The notes beneath the pieces were generated by a model. It did no database searches and was not told the DNA's origin. It saw nothing but the letters and a program-made list of their open reading frames with translations. DNA of 64,000 nucleotides from Panonychus citri (lineage: Eukaryota; Arthropoda; Arachnida; Trombidiformes; Tetranychidae). Each line of letters begins with the position of its first letter. The first letter of the stretch is position 1. Below are positions 1-10,774 of the stretch, one piece after another. Location: NCBI RefSeq assembly GCF_014898815.1, contig NW_026515482.1:62001-126000 (forward strand). The letters run 5' to 3'. Made by a program: the position numbers and the translations under genes.

Positions 1-430
1 GACAGGAGAAGATTTTCTAATGGATTATATCGTTAATCAAGCATCGAATGAGTTTTGTTATGTTATCGAAACTCTTGGCACTTTGTTGGACAATTTTCGA
101 CCCAATAGACGAACTCCTTTTAGCTTTAGCGCCGATGGAAAATTCACCAAACAAATTAACGAGATTGGACTTGGAATGAAAAAAGATTTCGAGATGGAGA
201 TTAACTCACAAATAGAGAAATTAAAAGCTTCGATCAAAGAAAACGAAGAGAATTTAGAATCGACAAAAGAGGAAAAGATACAATTAAGATACTTAACATC
301 GATAGTCAAACGAAGTAAATTGATTCCAATCAAAGAGATCGAATTGAGTGAAAAAGATGAAATTGAAATATTAAGAGAGATAATCGAAGAGTATGAATAC
401 ACTTTGATTCTTTATGGACCAATTAATTGA
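1..430 (+). CDS. family X protein, C-terminal part only (gene begins before the window)
   Basis: The reading frame is open from base 2 and ends at the TAA at 428-430, so only the last ~143 codons of a gene are present. The protein is almost identical to the end of the complete copy at 4453-6537: both contain the stretch NFRPNRRTPFSFSADGKF, a lysine- and glutamate-rich helical segment and the terminal residues LILYGPIN. The DNA after the stop is also nearly identical to that after 6537. It is therefore the left copy of a tandem duplication. I do not recognise the family. The visible part is hydrophilic and helical, with no membrane segment. Function is unknown. Confidence 0.8.
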   Translation, partial: TGEDFLMDYIVNQASNEFCYVIETLGTLLDNFRPNRRTPFSFSADGKFTKQINEIGLGMKKDFEMEINSQIEKLKASIKENEENLESTKEEKIQLRYLTSIVKRSKLIPIKEIELSEKDEIEILREIIEEYEYTLILYGPIN

Positions 431-1528
431 TTTTGTAACCCGACAATTTGATACTAGAACAAAATATTCTCTATTCTTATAATTTCCTTTATGTAATCAT
501 GCCAATCCGAAGGAGATGAACATAAAATTATCAATTTTACATTGATTTAGTTGAAGATTCTAATGAAAAGCTAATTAATCATCATCTACAGTTAATCATT
601 TGAATATCAAAGAACTGAAAAATTAGTTGCTAATTCACTAGTAACAAATTGCGATTAGCTGATTCATAATACTTTTGCTCCGAGCTTCATCTTTGGCTAT
701 CAGGTGAGAAATATTAACCATTAACATCGAAACATTGTGAATTCGAGCTTTAAAGTTAAATCAACAAGTTAATTCTTGTCGAGAGTTATTATTGGATTAA
801 AGCGAAGACATTGAGTGAATCACATTAACAACATTTCGTATCTTCATTTAATTAATGTACATTGTTAATCTTTAATTATCACAGTTAAAAGAAACGGTTT
901 TCACAAAAAGAGTTTAACTTTTAACTGTCAAAAGAAAATCGTCGAGTCTATTCGGTTTCCTTTTCAAACTCAAGACATTCGATTGCAATTTACATAAATG
1001 TGAAGAAATGGATGTTGGACTTAATCAACAGGTCCAAAGATACTAATTATCTAATAGAACTTGACTAATACATTGAAAAGCGAAGATATTAATGATCAAT
1101 TCTAGTCAAATCAATAATAAGAGCCAATTAACAATCGGATTATAAACCAAAGCAAAAACAATTCGTCATTGGTAACTAGAAGCAGCTCAATTTTCCTAAT
1201 TAATCTGATGCAATGTAAACAATTTATTTCTAATAGACTAAAGTGAATAATTAATAAACTCTTTCGACTTTTTAATAAAAAAGAAATTCTTTCAAAGAAT
1301 TGACAAAATAATTTCTAACTAAAGGTTGATGAATCTTTAAATTATTTTCTAATCATTTTGATCGTGGATAAAAAAAAGATGAGATTCGTTATGATTTGTA
1401 ATTGGCAATGAATTGAATGATTTTATTGAGTTGAAATTAAGTGAAAATGAAATATTATGGTGAAGATAAACATGTAAATTGAGAAAATTGAGAATCAATA
1501 TTTCAACAGATTTGCAATTAATTAGTTA
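431..1528. other. gene-free spacer between convergent genes
   Basis: The sequence is AT-rich with no usable open frame. It matches 6538-7647 almost base for base, with small indels, so it belongs to the tandem unit. It lies between the 3' ends of a family X gene and a BTB gene. Confidence 0.7.
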
Positions 1529-3270
1529 TTATTCCAATCCGATCGGGAAAAAGACGGATGCAATTGTGATCATCTTTTCGGGAGATTCAATTTTAGACAT
1601 AAATTGCCAATGATCAGAATCCACAACATAAGAATAGATTATTTTCGATTCCTTGTTGCAAATTAGAATCAAGTTGTTATGAGAAATCAGCTCGATGTGA
1701 TCAAGAGAATCGCTTCCGATGAAATCTTTCAGAAACGAATAGTCAAGTGCATACACTTTACTTTTATCATCTCGTAATAAATATCGACTGAAATCACGTT
1801 TCGTCAAATAGTACAAGACTTTGTGATAATTTGATTCGCTATTTGGATTTGAAGACAAACATGACAGAGCTTGAGCTGATCCTTTGAGTTCACCAGAGGA
1901 CAATTCTCGATAATCAAGAGATGGAAGATAATATTGCTTTTGCGATTTCTTAATAAAAGCATCACACTCATCAGATTCCGAAGATCTATGATTACGTCGT
2001 TTATCCAGCAAATCATCAAAGTAACTATCATCAAATTCATCAAAATCGTCGTGATTGTTATTTCGATAGCAAATTCCTTCAAACTTTTCATCCAGAGAAA
2101 TAGCTTCCACATGCGTTATATTGGAACGTTTATGATTAAATTCCGTTGGTGGATTCTTGATCTTTACATAAGTGCTAAGAATATCAAAAAGATAGAGAAT
2201 AGTTAGATTATGTTAACACTAAGAATCAGTAAATATACTCACGAATCAGTACAAATATCATGAGCGAAATATTTGTAAGCTTGACCATAATAAGAATCGT
2301 CACCACCAAACATTTTCAAGTTTCTGAATTTCTTTGAAATCAAATCAACTCGAATACCTTTTCTTCCAGAATCATAGATTATATCGACAATATGGTCAGC
2401 CTCAATCAGAGAAGTGGACATTGTCTCATCTCGAGTAAATTGGTAACTTTTTGTCCAATTATTTGATCTTGACAATCGACGGATCTCAATCTTATCTTCA
2501 CCAAGTTCATAGATTGAGACCAAAGACTTGTAGGAATGTCGATTACTTTTACAATCAGATTGGCAGAATTCGGGTTGACAAGCATGGGGAGAATGTTCTT
2601 TCAACTTTTGAGTGATCTCAGAATTTCCGATCCTAAAAAGGACTCTTGTTATCTCTCTTTCTGTCAAATGACAAAAATTGACGAACTTAATGAGTTGAGG
2701 AAGATATTTTTTCCGATCTTTTTCATTCGATTTAACCCAACGATCAATAGCTGCAACTATTTGATACTCGTAAGAAACAACCAAATCCATTTTTAAAATT
2801 CGTTCAATTAGAGCGACAGGAAACTGCATAAATGCTAATGTGTTGGAAATTGGAACGAAATATTTCCCAATGAAAGATTTCACCTTATCTTCAGTAAAAT
2901 TTTCCGGGTAATTACGATTCTCATAAAAATCCAAAAACTCGCTCAATCGTTTTATATTGAAATTAGACACGAAACAATCATAATACTTCTGTTTGATATC
3001 GTCCATTCCGAGATAATCAGCAATTTCCATCATTGAGAAGGCACTTTCCATGGATATTGATAGATGATTGTTGACGATAAAATCAACAATATTATCAAAT
3101 GAACTTTCATCAAGATCAAGTTCTATTTTGGTTGTGTCACAATCAGAATCGGCTAATAATTTCACAAAGTAAGGAATCGACGATAACTTTTGTTTAGAAA
3201 TTTCGTAAGATTTTTTTCTATTCACAATCGTAACATTATCATTTTCTAAAAGGATAAACTGATCTTCCAT
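1529..3270 (-). CDS. BTB-BACK domain protein, tandem copy A
   Basis: Two exons, 3270-2243 and 2174-1529, are joined across a 68-base intron with donor GTGAGT and acceptor TTAG. The spliced frame is 557 codons plus stop. The ATG at 3270 is chosen because the paralogue at 9400 starts at the same MEDQFILL; the frame reaches further upstream only through a GTG. Residues ~10-105 look like a BTB fold (a start of the form IVNRKKSYEISKQKLSSIPY). Residues ~120-225 look like BACK (IERILKMDLVV, then a WVKSNEKDR segment). Exon 2 begins with an aspartate/glutamate-rich stretch (HDDFDEFDDSYFDD) and ends in a beta-rich segment that could be a degenerate kelch blade. BTB-BACK proteins commonly serve as Cullin-3 adaptors; that role is inference here. 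A serine- and histidine/cysteine-containing linker lies near residue 230. Confidence 0.8.
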
Positions 3271-4452
3271 CTTGAACACTTTAAGAAAACTAACGGTTAA
3301 ATGAAATTTGTTTTAATGAATCAATTAAAAAGAATTAAGCTTATATATACAAAGAGAAAAGAAAATAATGGCCACTAGGTTCTCTCTTCAACAAAGAGTA
3401 ATAGCTCACTGATCTTCGCTCCAAACACATTTCGTCATTCCTCAAATGGAAGCGCGTATTTAAAATTAAGAAAATTAAAATTAATAAGAGATTGATTGTG
3501 ATCTCGATTCATTTGATTTCGACATATAAAAAATATTTTTCATGGAAAAATCTCTAATAGCCTCTGAGAAAAAAGGCCTCAAAGTTTGAACTTTGACCGC
3601 GATTATCTCGAAAAGTACTGATCAGGTCGATTTGAAAATAAGTCCAAACTATTTCTTTTTTTAGGCCCTACAAACCCTGAAAGTTTCAACTCTTAACTCA
3701 AAACTAAAATTCGGCGACCCTTCTCCTTTGATTAATAATTATTGATTTACAAGCGATTTGTTTCAATTATCCTAGATGATGTTCTAACTAACGGCTTTTT
3801 AGGTCCTAGGTGATAATTCATTGGTGAGACCTTTTGTCATCAGATACTTAAAGTCTCGGCGTTTGGGATGTGGATATAATTGAAGCAGAAGCAGCGAGAT
3901 GTTGTTAATTGGGTTCCACTAATTGTTGAATTATTAAGGTTAGGATTTGGTTCAGAGGAACGTAGATTCCTTGATTCATTTGATTAGCTCTGGTTGATTT
4001 AAATAAAATTTCCTCAAAAAGAAGGAAACAGTTTTCAAGATCAGAAAAAAGTTATCAATTTAATTCGTATCAACAAAAAGAAGTTAGTTTTCCTCTCTCA
4101 ATATGAAATTTCACATGAAACTATCAGTGAATTCAATATAACCGCGTCAATCTCATGTTATCATTTCTCAGCTGATAAATACAATTGACACCAAAGACTC
4201 TTTGGCAAAGAGTAGTTCTCTTTGATTGTTGATATATTGACATAAACATTAAATCTGATGAAATATTGATTCTTTGTTTCTAATAGTAATTTTCTTTTGG
4301 GTTGTGCACAATTTACACACATTTCAATCTAAATTAATCGTCCAAAGTTTGATTATTTGTTGTAACCTATTAGATTTTCTCAATAATCTGTAAGTTTTTT
4401 GTTATTATTTTCCACTAATTACATGATTGTTGGACAAGTGAATTTGAAGCCG
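3271..4452. other. spacer between divergent BTB copy A and family X gene
   Basis: The spacer is head-to-head between the BTB start at 3270 and the family X start at 4453. Its left part, to about 3840, is alignable with 9401-9805. It carries about 190 bases (roughly 3535-3730) that copy B lacks or has replaced. From about 3840 to 4452 it has no counterpart after copy B. No open frame of note. Confidence 0.55.
3341..3349 (-). promoter_or_regulatory. TATA box of BTB copy A
   Basis: On the minus strand the sequence reads TATATATAA about 70 bases upstream of the ATG at 3270. The sister gene has TATAAAAAG at the same relative place (9466-9474), next to a shared AGCTT. Confidence 0.5.
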
Positions 4453-6537
4453 ATGGACAGTTCATTTCAAATAATTGGAGAAATTTCTAGTACAACGGAC
4501 TATCAATATCTTTGTGTGTTATTTCAAAATTTGATCAAAGATGTTGAGTTTTATCGTGATCAACTAAATTTGAATGGAAATTCAATTGCTGCTATGAGAG
4601 AAACTGATTTCATAAGAAAAAAGATTGAAATTGTGAATGAAACTCTTTCATCATTAAATTTCATCAAAACTCATTTAGAAGAAGCGGTCAATGTGATTGT
4701 TCCGATCTCTTATCCCTCTTCGCGTGGACCATCAGATGAATACGCTGATTTTGGTGTTTTGAGTTTATTAACTGAGACGTTGATTGGAAAATTCAAATCA
4801 TTTACTAGTCGAAAACTAAGAGAATGTATAACCCAATTGGACTCTTTGGATTCTGGTCACAAATCTCCTTATGATTTCTCATCGATTATTGACAAACTGT
4901 TGAAGTCTTTGGAAAACAATTCAAATCCCGATTCTCAAATCCAAGTAGAATCATTACTTAAACTTGCTCAAAGTGAATTACAATTCATCAAGCAATCAAA
5001 AGATATGAATGAAGGACAATTAACCCTAATCAAATTCTATTGTGATAAACTTAATCTCCTGAACGATGAATTATCATCGGTTGACAAGGAAACAGAAAAT
5101 AAACCAAAGCAAAAAGCAAAGAAATTACGAGATATCGTTAATGGAACTCGATTAATTATCAAAGAAACGTTTGAATTGATTGTTGCTCTAAAAACAATCG
5201 ATTGGATCAACGAAAGCGACGAGATATTTGCAATAATTAACGAGAAAGGAGCTGATTCTTTTGATGATGTTATCAATTACATGGAGAAGATTAAAAGAGA
5301 TTGGATTGAGTTCAAAACTGTTAATGAAACGAGTAAAGTTTGTAGACTTGCAGCATTAAGGAGATTCAATGTTTACATCAAACAAATGAAGAAATTGTCA
5401 ATGATTAAATCTGAATTGGAATCAGATTGGATCATTTTAGGAATAAAAAATATCACAAATAATTTCAATCGAATTGAAAGATCTTCCTTGTGGGTTAGAA
5501 AAAGTGCTCATTGGCTCACTTATAAGAATATGCCCAAGCCAACGGTCAATGTTCCTGATGGATTCATTCGGGATGATCCTATTTATGAGGAATTGAATTC
5601 AAATCTACATCAACATGTTTTAATTATTTTAATTCATATTATAAGGTATCTTCATTATCTTAGTTTATCGACTTGGAACAAATTTCAGATTAGAAAACCC
5701 GGAAAAGTATGTTATGATTTCATTGATATGTTCTTTGTTATCGAATCTTCAATTGCTTCAGATTTCAATGATGATGAATTACATTCGATATCTTTAGACT
5801 TGGCTGATCGTTTATGTTTGGCAAAGATCAAAATTGCAAACGACCGAGATGCATTAGAATATCGACTTTTCCGTTATAAGCCAAAAAAACCTCATAAATT
5901 TCCCGAATTACAGAAAATACTGCAAATTAAACATAGCAAGAAATATTCTAAGACATTCTACTATTTCAAAGAAAATTTAGATGAAATTCTCAATGGATTC
6001 AATCGTAAAGTTACTAATCGAGGACAAATGATGATCATGGAAAGTGGCATGGAAATGATGAAAAGATCATGGAGAACATTGAAGCTTTTTCGATACGAAG
6101 CCTATCGGACAGGAGAAGATTTTCTAATGGATTATATCGTTAATCAAGCATCGAATGAGTTTTGTTATGTTATCGAAACTCTTGGCACTTTGTTGGACAA
6201 TTTTCGACCCAATAGACGAACTCCTTTTAGCTTTAGCGCCGATGGAAAATTCACCAAACAAATAAACGAGATTGGACTTGGAATGAAAAAAGATTTCGAG
6301 ATGGAGATTAACTCACAAATAGAGAAATTAAAAGCTACGATCAAAGAAAACGAAGAGAATTTAGAATCGACAAAAGAGGAAAAGATACAATTAAGATACT
6401 TAACATCGATAGTCAAACGAAGTAAATTGATTCCAATCAAAGAGATCGAATTGAGTGAAAAAGACGAAATTGAAATATTAAGAGAGATAATTGAAGAGTA
6501 TGAATACACTTTGATTCTTTATGGACCAATTAATTGA
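4453..6537 (+). CDS. family X protein, complete copy 1 (unrecognised helical protein)
   Basis: A single open exon of 694 codons plus stop. I place the start at the ATG at 4453 because the other copies begin with MD at the matching position (47864, 50765, 56753); an in-frame ATG at 4423 is possible. There is no signal peptide or membrane segment. Composition is rich in Leu, Ile, Lys, Glu and Asp, and most of it should be alpha-helical, with coiled-coil-like parts near residues ~210-260 and ~610-680. Residues ~1-130 differ strongly from the other copies. From the motif LDSLDSGHKSPYDFSS onward it is nearly the same in all copies, as are RLAALRRFNVYIKQMKKLS, WNKFQ.RKP and the end ILREIIEEYEYTLILYGPIN. 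I recognise no family or catalytic motif. The gene sits head-to-head with BTB copy A and tail-to-tail with BTB copy B. Confidence 0.8.
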   Translation: MDSSFQIIGEISSTTDYQYLCVLFQNLIKDVEFYRDQLNLNGNSIAAMRETDFIRKKIEIVNETLSSLNFIKTHLEEAVNVIVPISYPSSRGPSDEYADFGVLSLLTETLIGKFKSFTSRKLRECITQLDSLDSGHKSPYDFSSIIDKLLKSLENNSNPDSQIQVESLLKLAQSELQFIKQSKDMNEGQLTLIKFYCDKLNLLNDELSSVDKETENKPKQKAKKLRDIVNGTRLIIKETFELIVALKTIDWINESDEIFAIINEKGADSFDDVINYMEKIKRDWIEFKTVNETSKVCRLAALRRFNVYIKQMKKLSMIKSELESDWIILGIKNITNNFNRIERSSLWVRKSAHWLTYKNMPKPTVNVPDGFIRDDPIYEELNSNLHQHVLIILIHIIRYLHYLSLSTWNKFQIRKPGKVCYDFIDMFFVIESSIASDFNDDELHSISLDLADRLCLAKIKIANDRDALEYRLFRYKPKKPHKFPELQKILQIKHSKKYSKTFYYFKENLDEILNGFNRKVTNRGQMMIMESGMEMMKRSWRTLKLFRYEAYRTGEDFLMDYIVNQASNEFCYVIETLGTLLDNFRPNRRTPFSFSADGKFTKQINEIGLGMKKDFEMEINSQIEKLKATIKENEENLESTKEEKIQLRYLTSIVKRSKLIPIKEIELSEKDEIEILREIIEEYEYTLILYGPIN

Positions 6538-7647
6538 TTTTGTAACCCAACAATTTGATACTAGAACAAAATATTTTCTATTCTTATAATTTCCTTTATG
6601 TAATCATGCCAATCCGAAGAAGATGAACATAAAATTATCAATTTTACATTGATTTAGTTGAAGATTCTAATGAAAAGCTAATTAATCATCATCTACAGTT
6701 AATCATTTGAATATCAAAGAACTGAAAAATTAGTTGCTAATTCACTAGTCACAAATTGCGATTAGCTGATTCACAATACTTTTTCTCCGAGCTTCATCTT
6801 TGGCTATCAGGTGAGAAATATTAACATCGGAACATTGTGAATTCGAGCTTTAAAGTTAAGTCAACAAGTTAAATCTTGTCGAGAGTTATTATTGGATGAA
6901 AGCGAAGACATTGAGTGAATCACATTAACAACATTTCGTATCTTCATTTAATTAATGTACATTGTTAATCTTTAATTATCACAGTTAAAAGAAACGGTTT
7001 TCACAAAAAGAGTTTAACTTACAACTGTCAAAAGAAAATGAACTCCATTTAATGTTTTCTACTCGGTTTCCTTTTCAAACTCAAGACATTCGATTGCAAT
7101 TTACATAAATGTGAAGAAATAAATGTTTGACTTAATCAACAGGTCCAAAGATACTAATTATCTAATAGAACTTGACTTGTGACTAATACATTGAAAAGCG
7201 AAGATATTAAATATCAATTCTAGTCAAATCAATAATAAGAGCCAATTAACAATCGGATTATAAACCAAAGCAAAAACAATTCGTCATTGGTAACTAGAAG
7301 CAGCTCAATGTTTCTAATTAATCTGATGCAATGTGAACAATTTATTTCTTATAGACTAAAGTGAATAATTAATAAACTCTTTCGACTTTTTAATAAAAAA
7401 GAAGTTCTTTCAAAGAATTGACAAAATAATTTCTAACTAAAGGTTGATGAATCTTTAAATTATTTTCTAATCATTTTGATTGTGGATAAAAAAAAAGATG
7501 AGATTCGTTATGATTTGTAATTGGCAATGAATTGAATGATTTTATTGAGTTGAAATTAAGTGAAAATGAAATATTATGGTGAAGATAAACATGTAAATTG
7601 AGAAAATTGAGAATCAATATTTCAACAGATTTGCAATTAATTAGTTA
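6538..7647. other. gene-free spacer, right tandem copy
   Basis: This AT-rich spacer is the near-identical partner of 431-1528. Small differences include a short replaced stretch near 7035-7060 and an inserted TTGTGAC near 7177. No gene seen. Confidence 0.7.
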
Positions 7648-9400
7648 TTATTCCAATCCGATCGGGAAAAAGACGGATGCAATTGCGATCATCTTTTCGG
7701 GAGATTCAATTTTAGACATAAATTGCCAATGATCAGAATCCACCACATAAGAATAGATTATTTTCGATTCCTTGTTGCAAATTAGAATCGAGTTGTTATG
7801 AGAAATCAGCTCGATGTGATCAAGAGAATCGCTTCCGATGAAATCTTTCAGAAACGAATAGTCAAGTGCATACACTTTACTTTTATCATCTCGTAATAAA
7901 TATCGACTGAAATCACGTTTCGTCAAATAGTACAAGACTTTGTGATAATTTGATTCGCTATTTGGATTTGAAGACAAACATGACAGAGCTTGAGCTGATC
8001 CTTTGAGTTCACCAGAGGACAATTCTCGATAATCAAGAGATGGAAGATAATATTGCTTTTGTGATTTCTTAATAAAATTATCACACTCATCAGATTCCGA
8101 AGATCTATGATTACGTCGTTTATCCAGCAAATCATCAAAATAACTATCATCAAATTCATCAAAATCGTCGTGATTGTTATTTCGATAGCAAATTCCTTCA
8201 AACTTTTCATCCAGAGAAATAGCTTCCACATGCGTTATATTGGAACGTTTATGATTAAATTCCGTTGGTGGATTCTTGATCTTTACATAAGTGCTAAGAA
8301 TATCAAAAAGATAGAGAACAGTTAAATTATGTTATCACTAAGATCAGTAAATATACTCACGAATCAGTACAAATATCATGAGCGAAATATTTGTAAGCTT
8401 GACCATAATAAGAATCGTCACCACCAAACATTTTCAAGTATTTGAATTTCTCTGTGTTCCAATCAATTCGAATACCTTTTCTTCCAGAATCATAGATTAT
8501 ATCGACAATATGGTCAGCCTCAATCAGAGAAGTGGACATTGTCTCATCGCGAGTGAATCGGTAACTTTTTGTCCAAATATTTGCTCTTGATAATCGACGG
8601 ATCTCAATGTTATCTTCACCAAGTTCATAGATTGAGACCAAAGATTTGGTGGAATGTCGATTACTTTTACAATCAGATTGGCAGAATTCGAGTTGACAAG
8701 CATGGTGAGAATGATCTTTCAACTGTGGAGTATCGAAAGTGACCCCATAATATTTGACCTTGTTAACGACTTTTTTCATTTCTCTTTCTGTCAAATGACA
8801 AAAATTGACGAACTTAATGAGTTGAGGAAGATATTTTTTCCGATCTTTTTCATTCGATTTAACCCAACGTTCAATAGCTTCAACTATTTGATACTCGTAA
8901 GAAACAACCAAATTCATTTTCAAAATTCGTTCAATTAGAGCGACAGGAAACTTAAGAAACGCTCTCGTATTGGAAATTGGAACGAAATATTTCCCAATGA
9001 AAGATTTCACCTTATTTTCAGTAAAATTTTCAGGGTATTTACGATTCTCATAAAAATCCAAAAACTCTTCTAAACGTTTAATGTTGAAATTTGACACGAA
9101 ACAATCATAATACTTCTGTTTGATATCTTCCATTCCGAGATAATCAGCAATTTCCATCATTGAGAAGGCACATTCCATGGAAATTGATAAATGATTGTTG
9201 AGAACAAAATCAACAATATTATCGAATGAACTTTCATCAAGATCAAGTTTTATTTCGGCCAAGTCACAATTATTAGGATCTGAAAACAGTTTCACAAAGT
9301 AAGGAATCGACGATAACTTTTGTTTAGAAATTTCGTAAGATTTTTTTCTATTCACAATCGTAACATTATCATTTTCTAAAAGGATAAACTGATCTTCCAT
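7648..9400 (-). CDS. BTB-BACK domain protein, tandem copy B
   Basis: Exons 9400-8361 and 8293-7648 are joined across a 67-base GTGAGT...TTAG intron, giving 561 codons plus stop. Domain order is as in copy A: BTB (~10-105), BACK (~120-225), a linker with HACQLEFCQSDCKSNRHS, a shared segment DIIYDSGRKGIR and a C-terminal beta-rich part after an acidic stretch. Exon 2 is almost identical to that of copy A. Differences are concentrated in the BTB loop around residues 40-50 (FSDPNNCDLAE against LADSDCDTTK) and in the linker near residue 220 (MKKVVNKVKYYGVTFDT against ITRVLFRIGNSEI). The concentration suggests local diversification. A Cullin-3 adaptor role is possible but only inferred. Confidence 0.82.
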
Positions 9401-10774
9401 CTTGAGGCTGATTGATGTTAGTTTGAATGATATTGATAGTTAAATAACCTTTTGAAAAAATTAAGCTTTTTATAGATGAAAAGACAAAAGAAAATGATGT
9501 CCACTAGGTTTTCTCTCTCAACTCAATACATTTCGTCATCTACCAAATGGAAGCGCGAATTTGAAAATTAAGAAAATCACAATTCGAAATTGTTTTTGAT
9601 CCATTCGATGCATTTGATTTCGACCTAAATTTGTGGTGAAAAGTTTCACTTGTAATAAAAAGAGTTAATTTAATGTTTAATGTTGAAAATAAATTTAATT
9701 GTATTGATTTACAAGCGATTTATTTCAATTATCATGTGCGTTCTAGATGATGGTGATGCTTTTTAGGTCTAAGGTGCTAATACATTGGTAAGAATAATGC
9801 TCCTTGATTGTCGATTTAGTTATTTACAATAGTGAGAAACGAAAAGAGAGAGAATTAGATGAAATTATGAATCAAATTAGGAATAGATTGTCAATTGTGA
9901 AACTAATCAGATATTGATCATGATCAAATTTCTTTTCAAATTTCACAATTAATTTGCTAATATAATTTGTTGGCCTTTTGTTTGTTTGTTTGTTTCACTT
10001 TCAATTATGATTTAGTAACGAAAAGGTTACAATTATCATTTGGTGTTGATTATCATCATTATTTTTACTTTCATTAATCATTGTTGAAATTATGTTTACA
10101 GATTAATATTAAGAGCAGAAATCTGAGAGAAACATTTCAATTAGTTGAACAATTAACTCTCGTAATCAGTTGATTAATTGACAATATATATTATATAAAG
10201 TTGACATTGACTTTCCATAAACACACTACAACTAAATTACTGTTGATGGGATGAATGGTTAATAATGAGCACAAAGTTAATTGTGATGAATGGCAACGAT
10301 AAATGATAATACCAATTCGTGTAACAATAATTATCAACAATGATTTACAATTGAAAAGTAAATTGTGATAACGGTTTTTACGAGAAAGTTGAAATAATGA
10401 TAATAATTAAAAGGAAAATGAATTATATTATTTAAAAGATTGGCATCGATTTTGTTTGAGTGGACAGAGACCTCGACTTGGCGTTTAGGAGGTGAATGAA
10501 TGAATGAATTTTTGTTTGGATTGATGAACGAATGATGAAAAATGAATTAACAAGATGATGAGACGAATGAATAATCCATAGAGTAGAAAAAAATAGAAAA
10601 AAAATTTGCAAAGATGATGTTTAAAAAAAGAAAGAGAGAGAAAGAAAAACGAAGATGATAAAAGGGATGATGATGAAGATTTGACTTGAAAAATTAAAAG
10701 GTTGGGCACTTTTCTTCGTGAACATTTCTAATTCTGATGATTAGATTGTGATTTTGTGTTCGAAGCGTGTGAAT
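9401..10774. other. gene-free spacer between BTB copy B and the peroxidase 3' end
   Basis: The first ~400 bases are the end of the tandem unit. The rest is AT-rich, with GAATGAATGA and AAAGAGAGAGAAAG low complexity near 10490-10650, probably holding the peroxidase 3' untranslated region. The open frame at 10485-10709 is low-complexity and not credible. Confidence 0.5.
9466..9474 (-). promoter_or_regulatory. TATA box of BTB copy B
   Basis: TATAAAAAG on the minus strand, 66 bases upstream of the ATG at 9400. Confidence 0.55.

Larger units (their letters stand above)
1..3840. repeat. tandem duplication, left copy
   Basis: Bases 1-3840 align with 6110-9805 across coding and non-coding DNA, with only scattered substitutions and small indels. 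Example: the first 30 bases recur at 6110. The unit is about 6.1 kb long; the left copy's 5' part lies outside the window. Confidence 0.85.
6110..9805. repeat. tandem duplication, right copy
   Basis: This is the counterpart of 1-3840, holding the end of family X copy 1, the spacer and all of BTB copy B. Similarity fades near 9805, after the motif TTGATTTACAAGCGATTT. Confidence 0.85.

Noticed and set aside
58..402. Minus-strand open frame of 114 codons repeated under every family X copy (58-402, 6165-6509, 49624-49968, 52516-52860, 58509-58853)
   Set aside because: It is the antisense shadow of the conserved family X 3' end; it is kept open only because the sense strand is conserved and rich in GAA/AAA codons.
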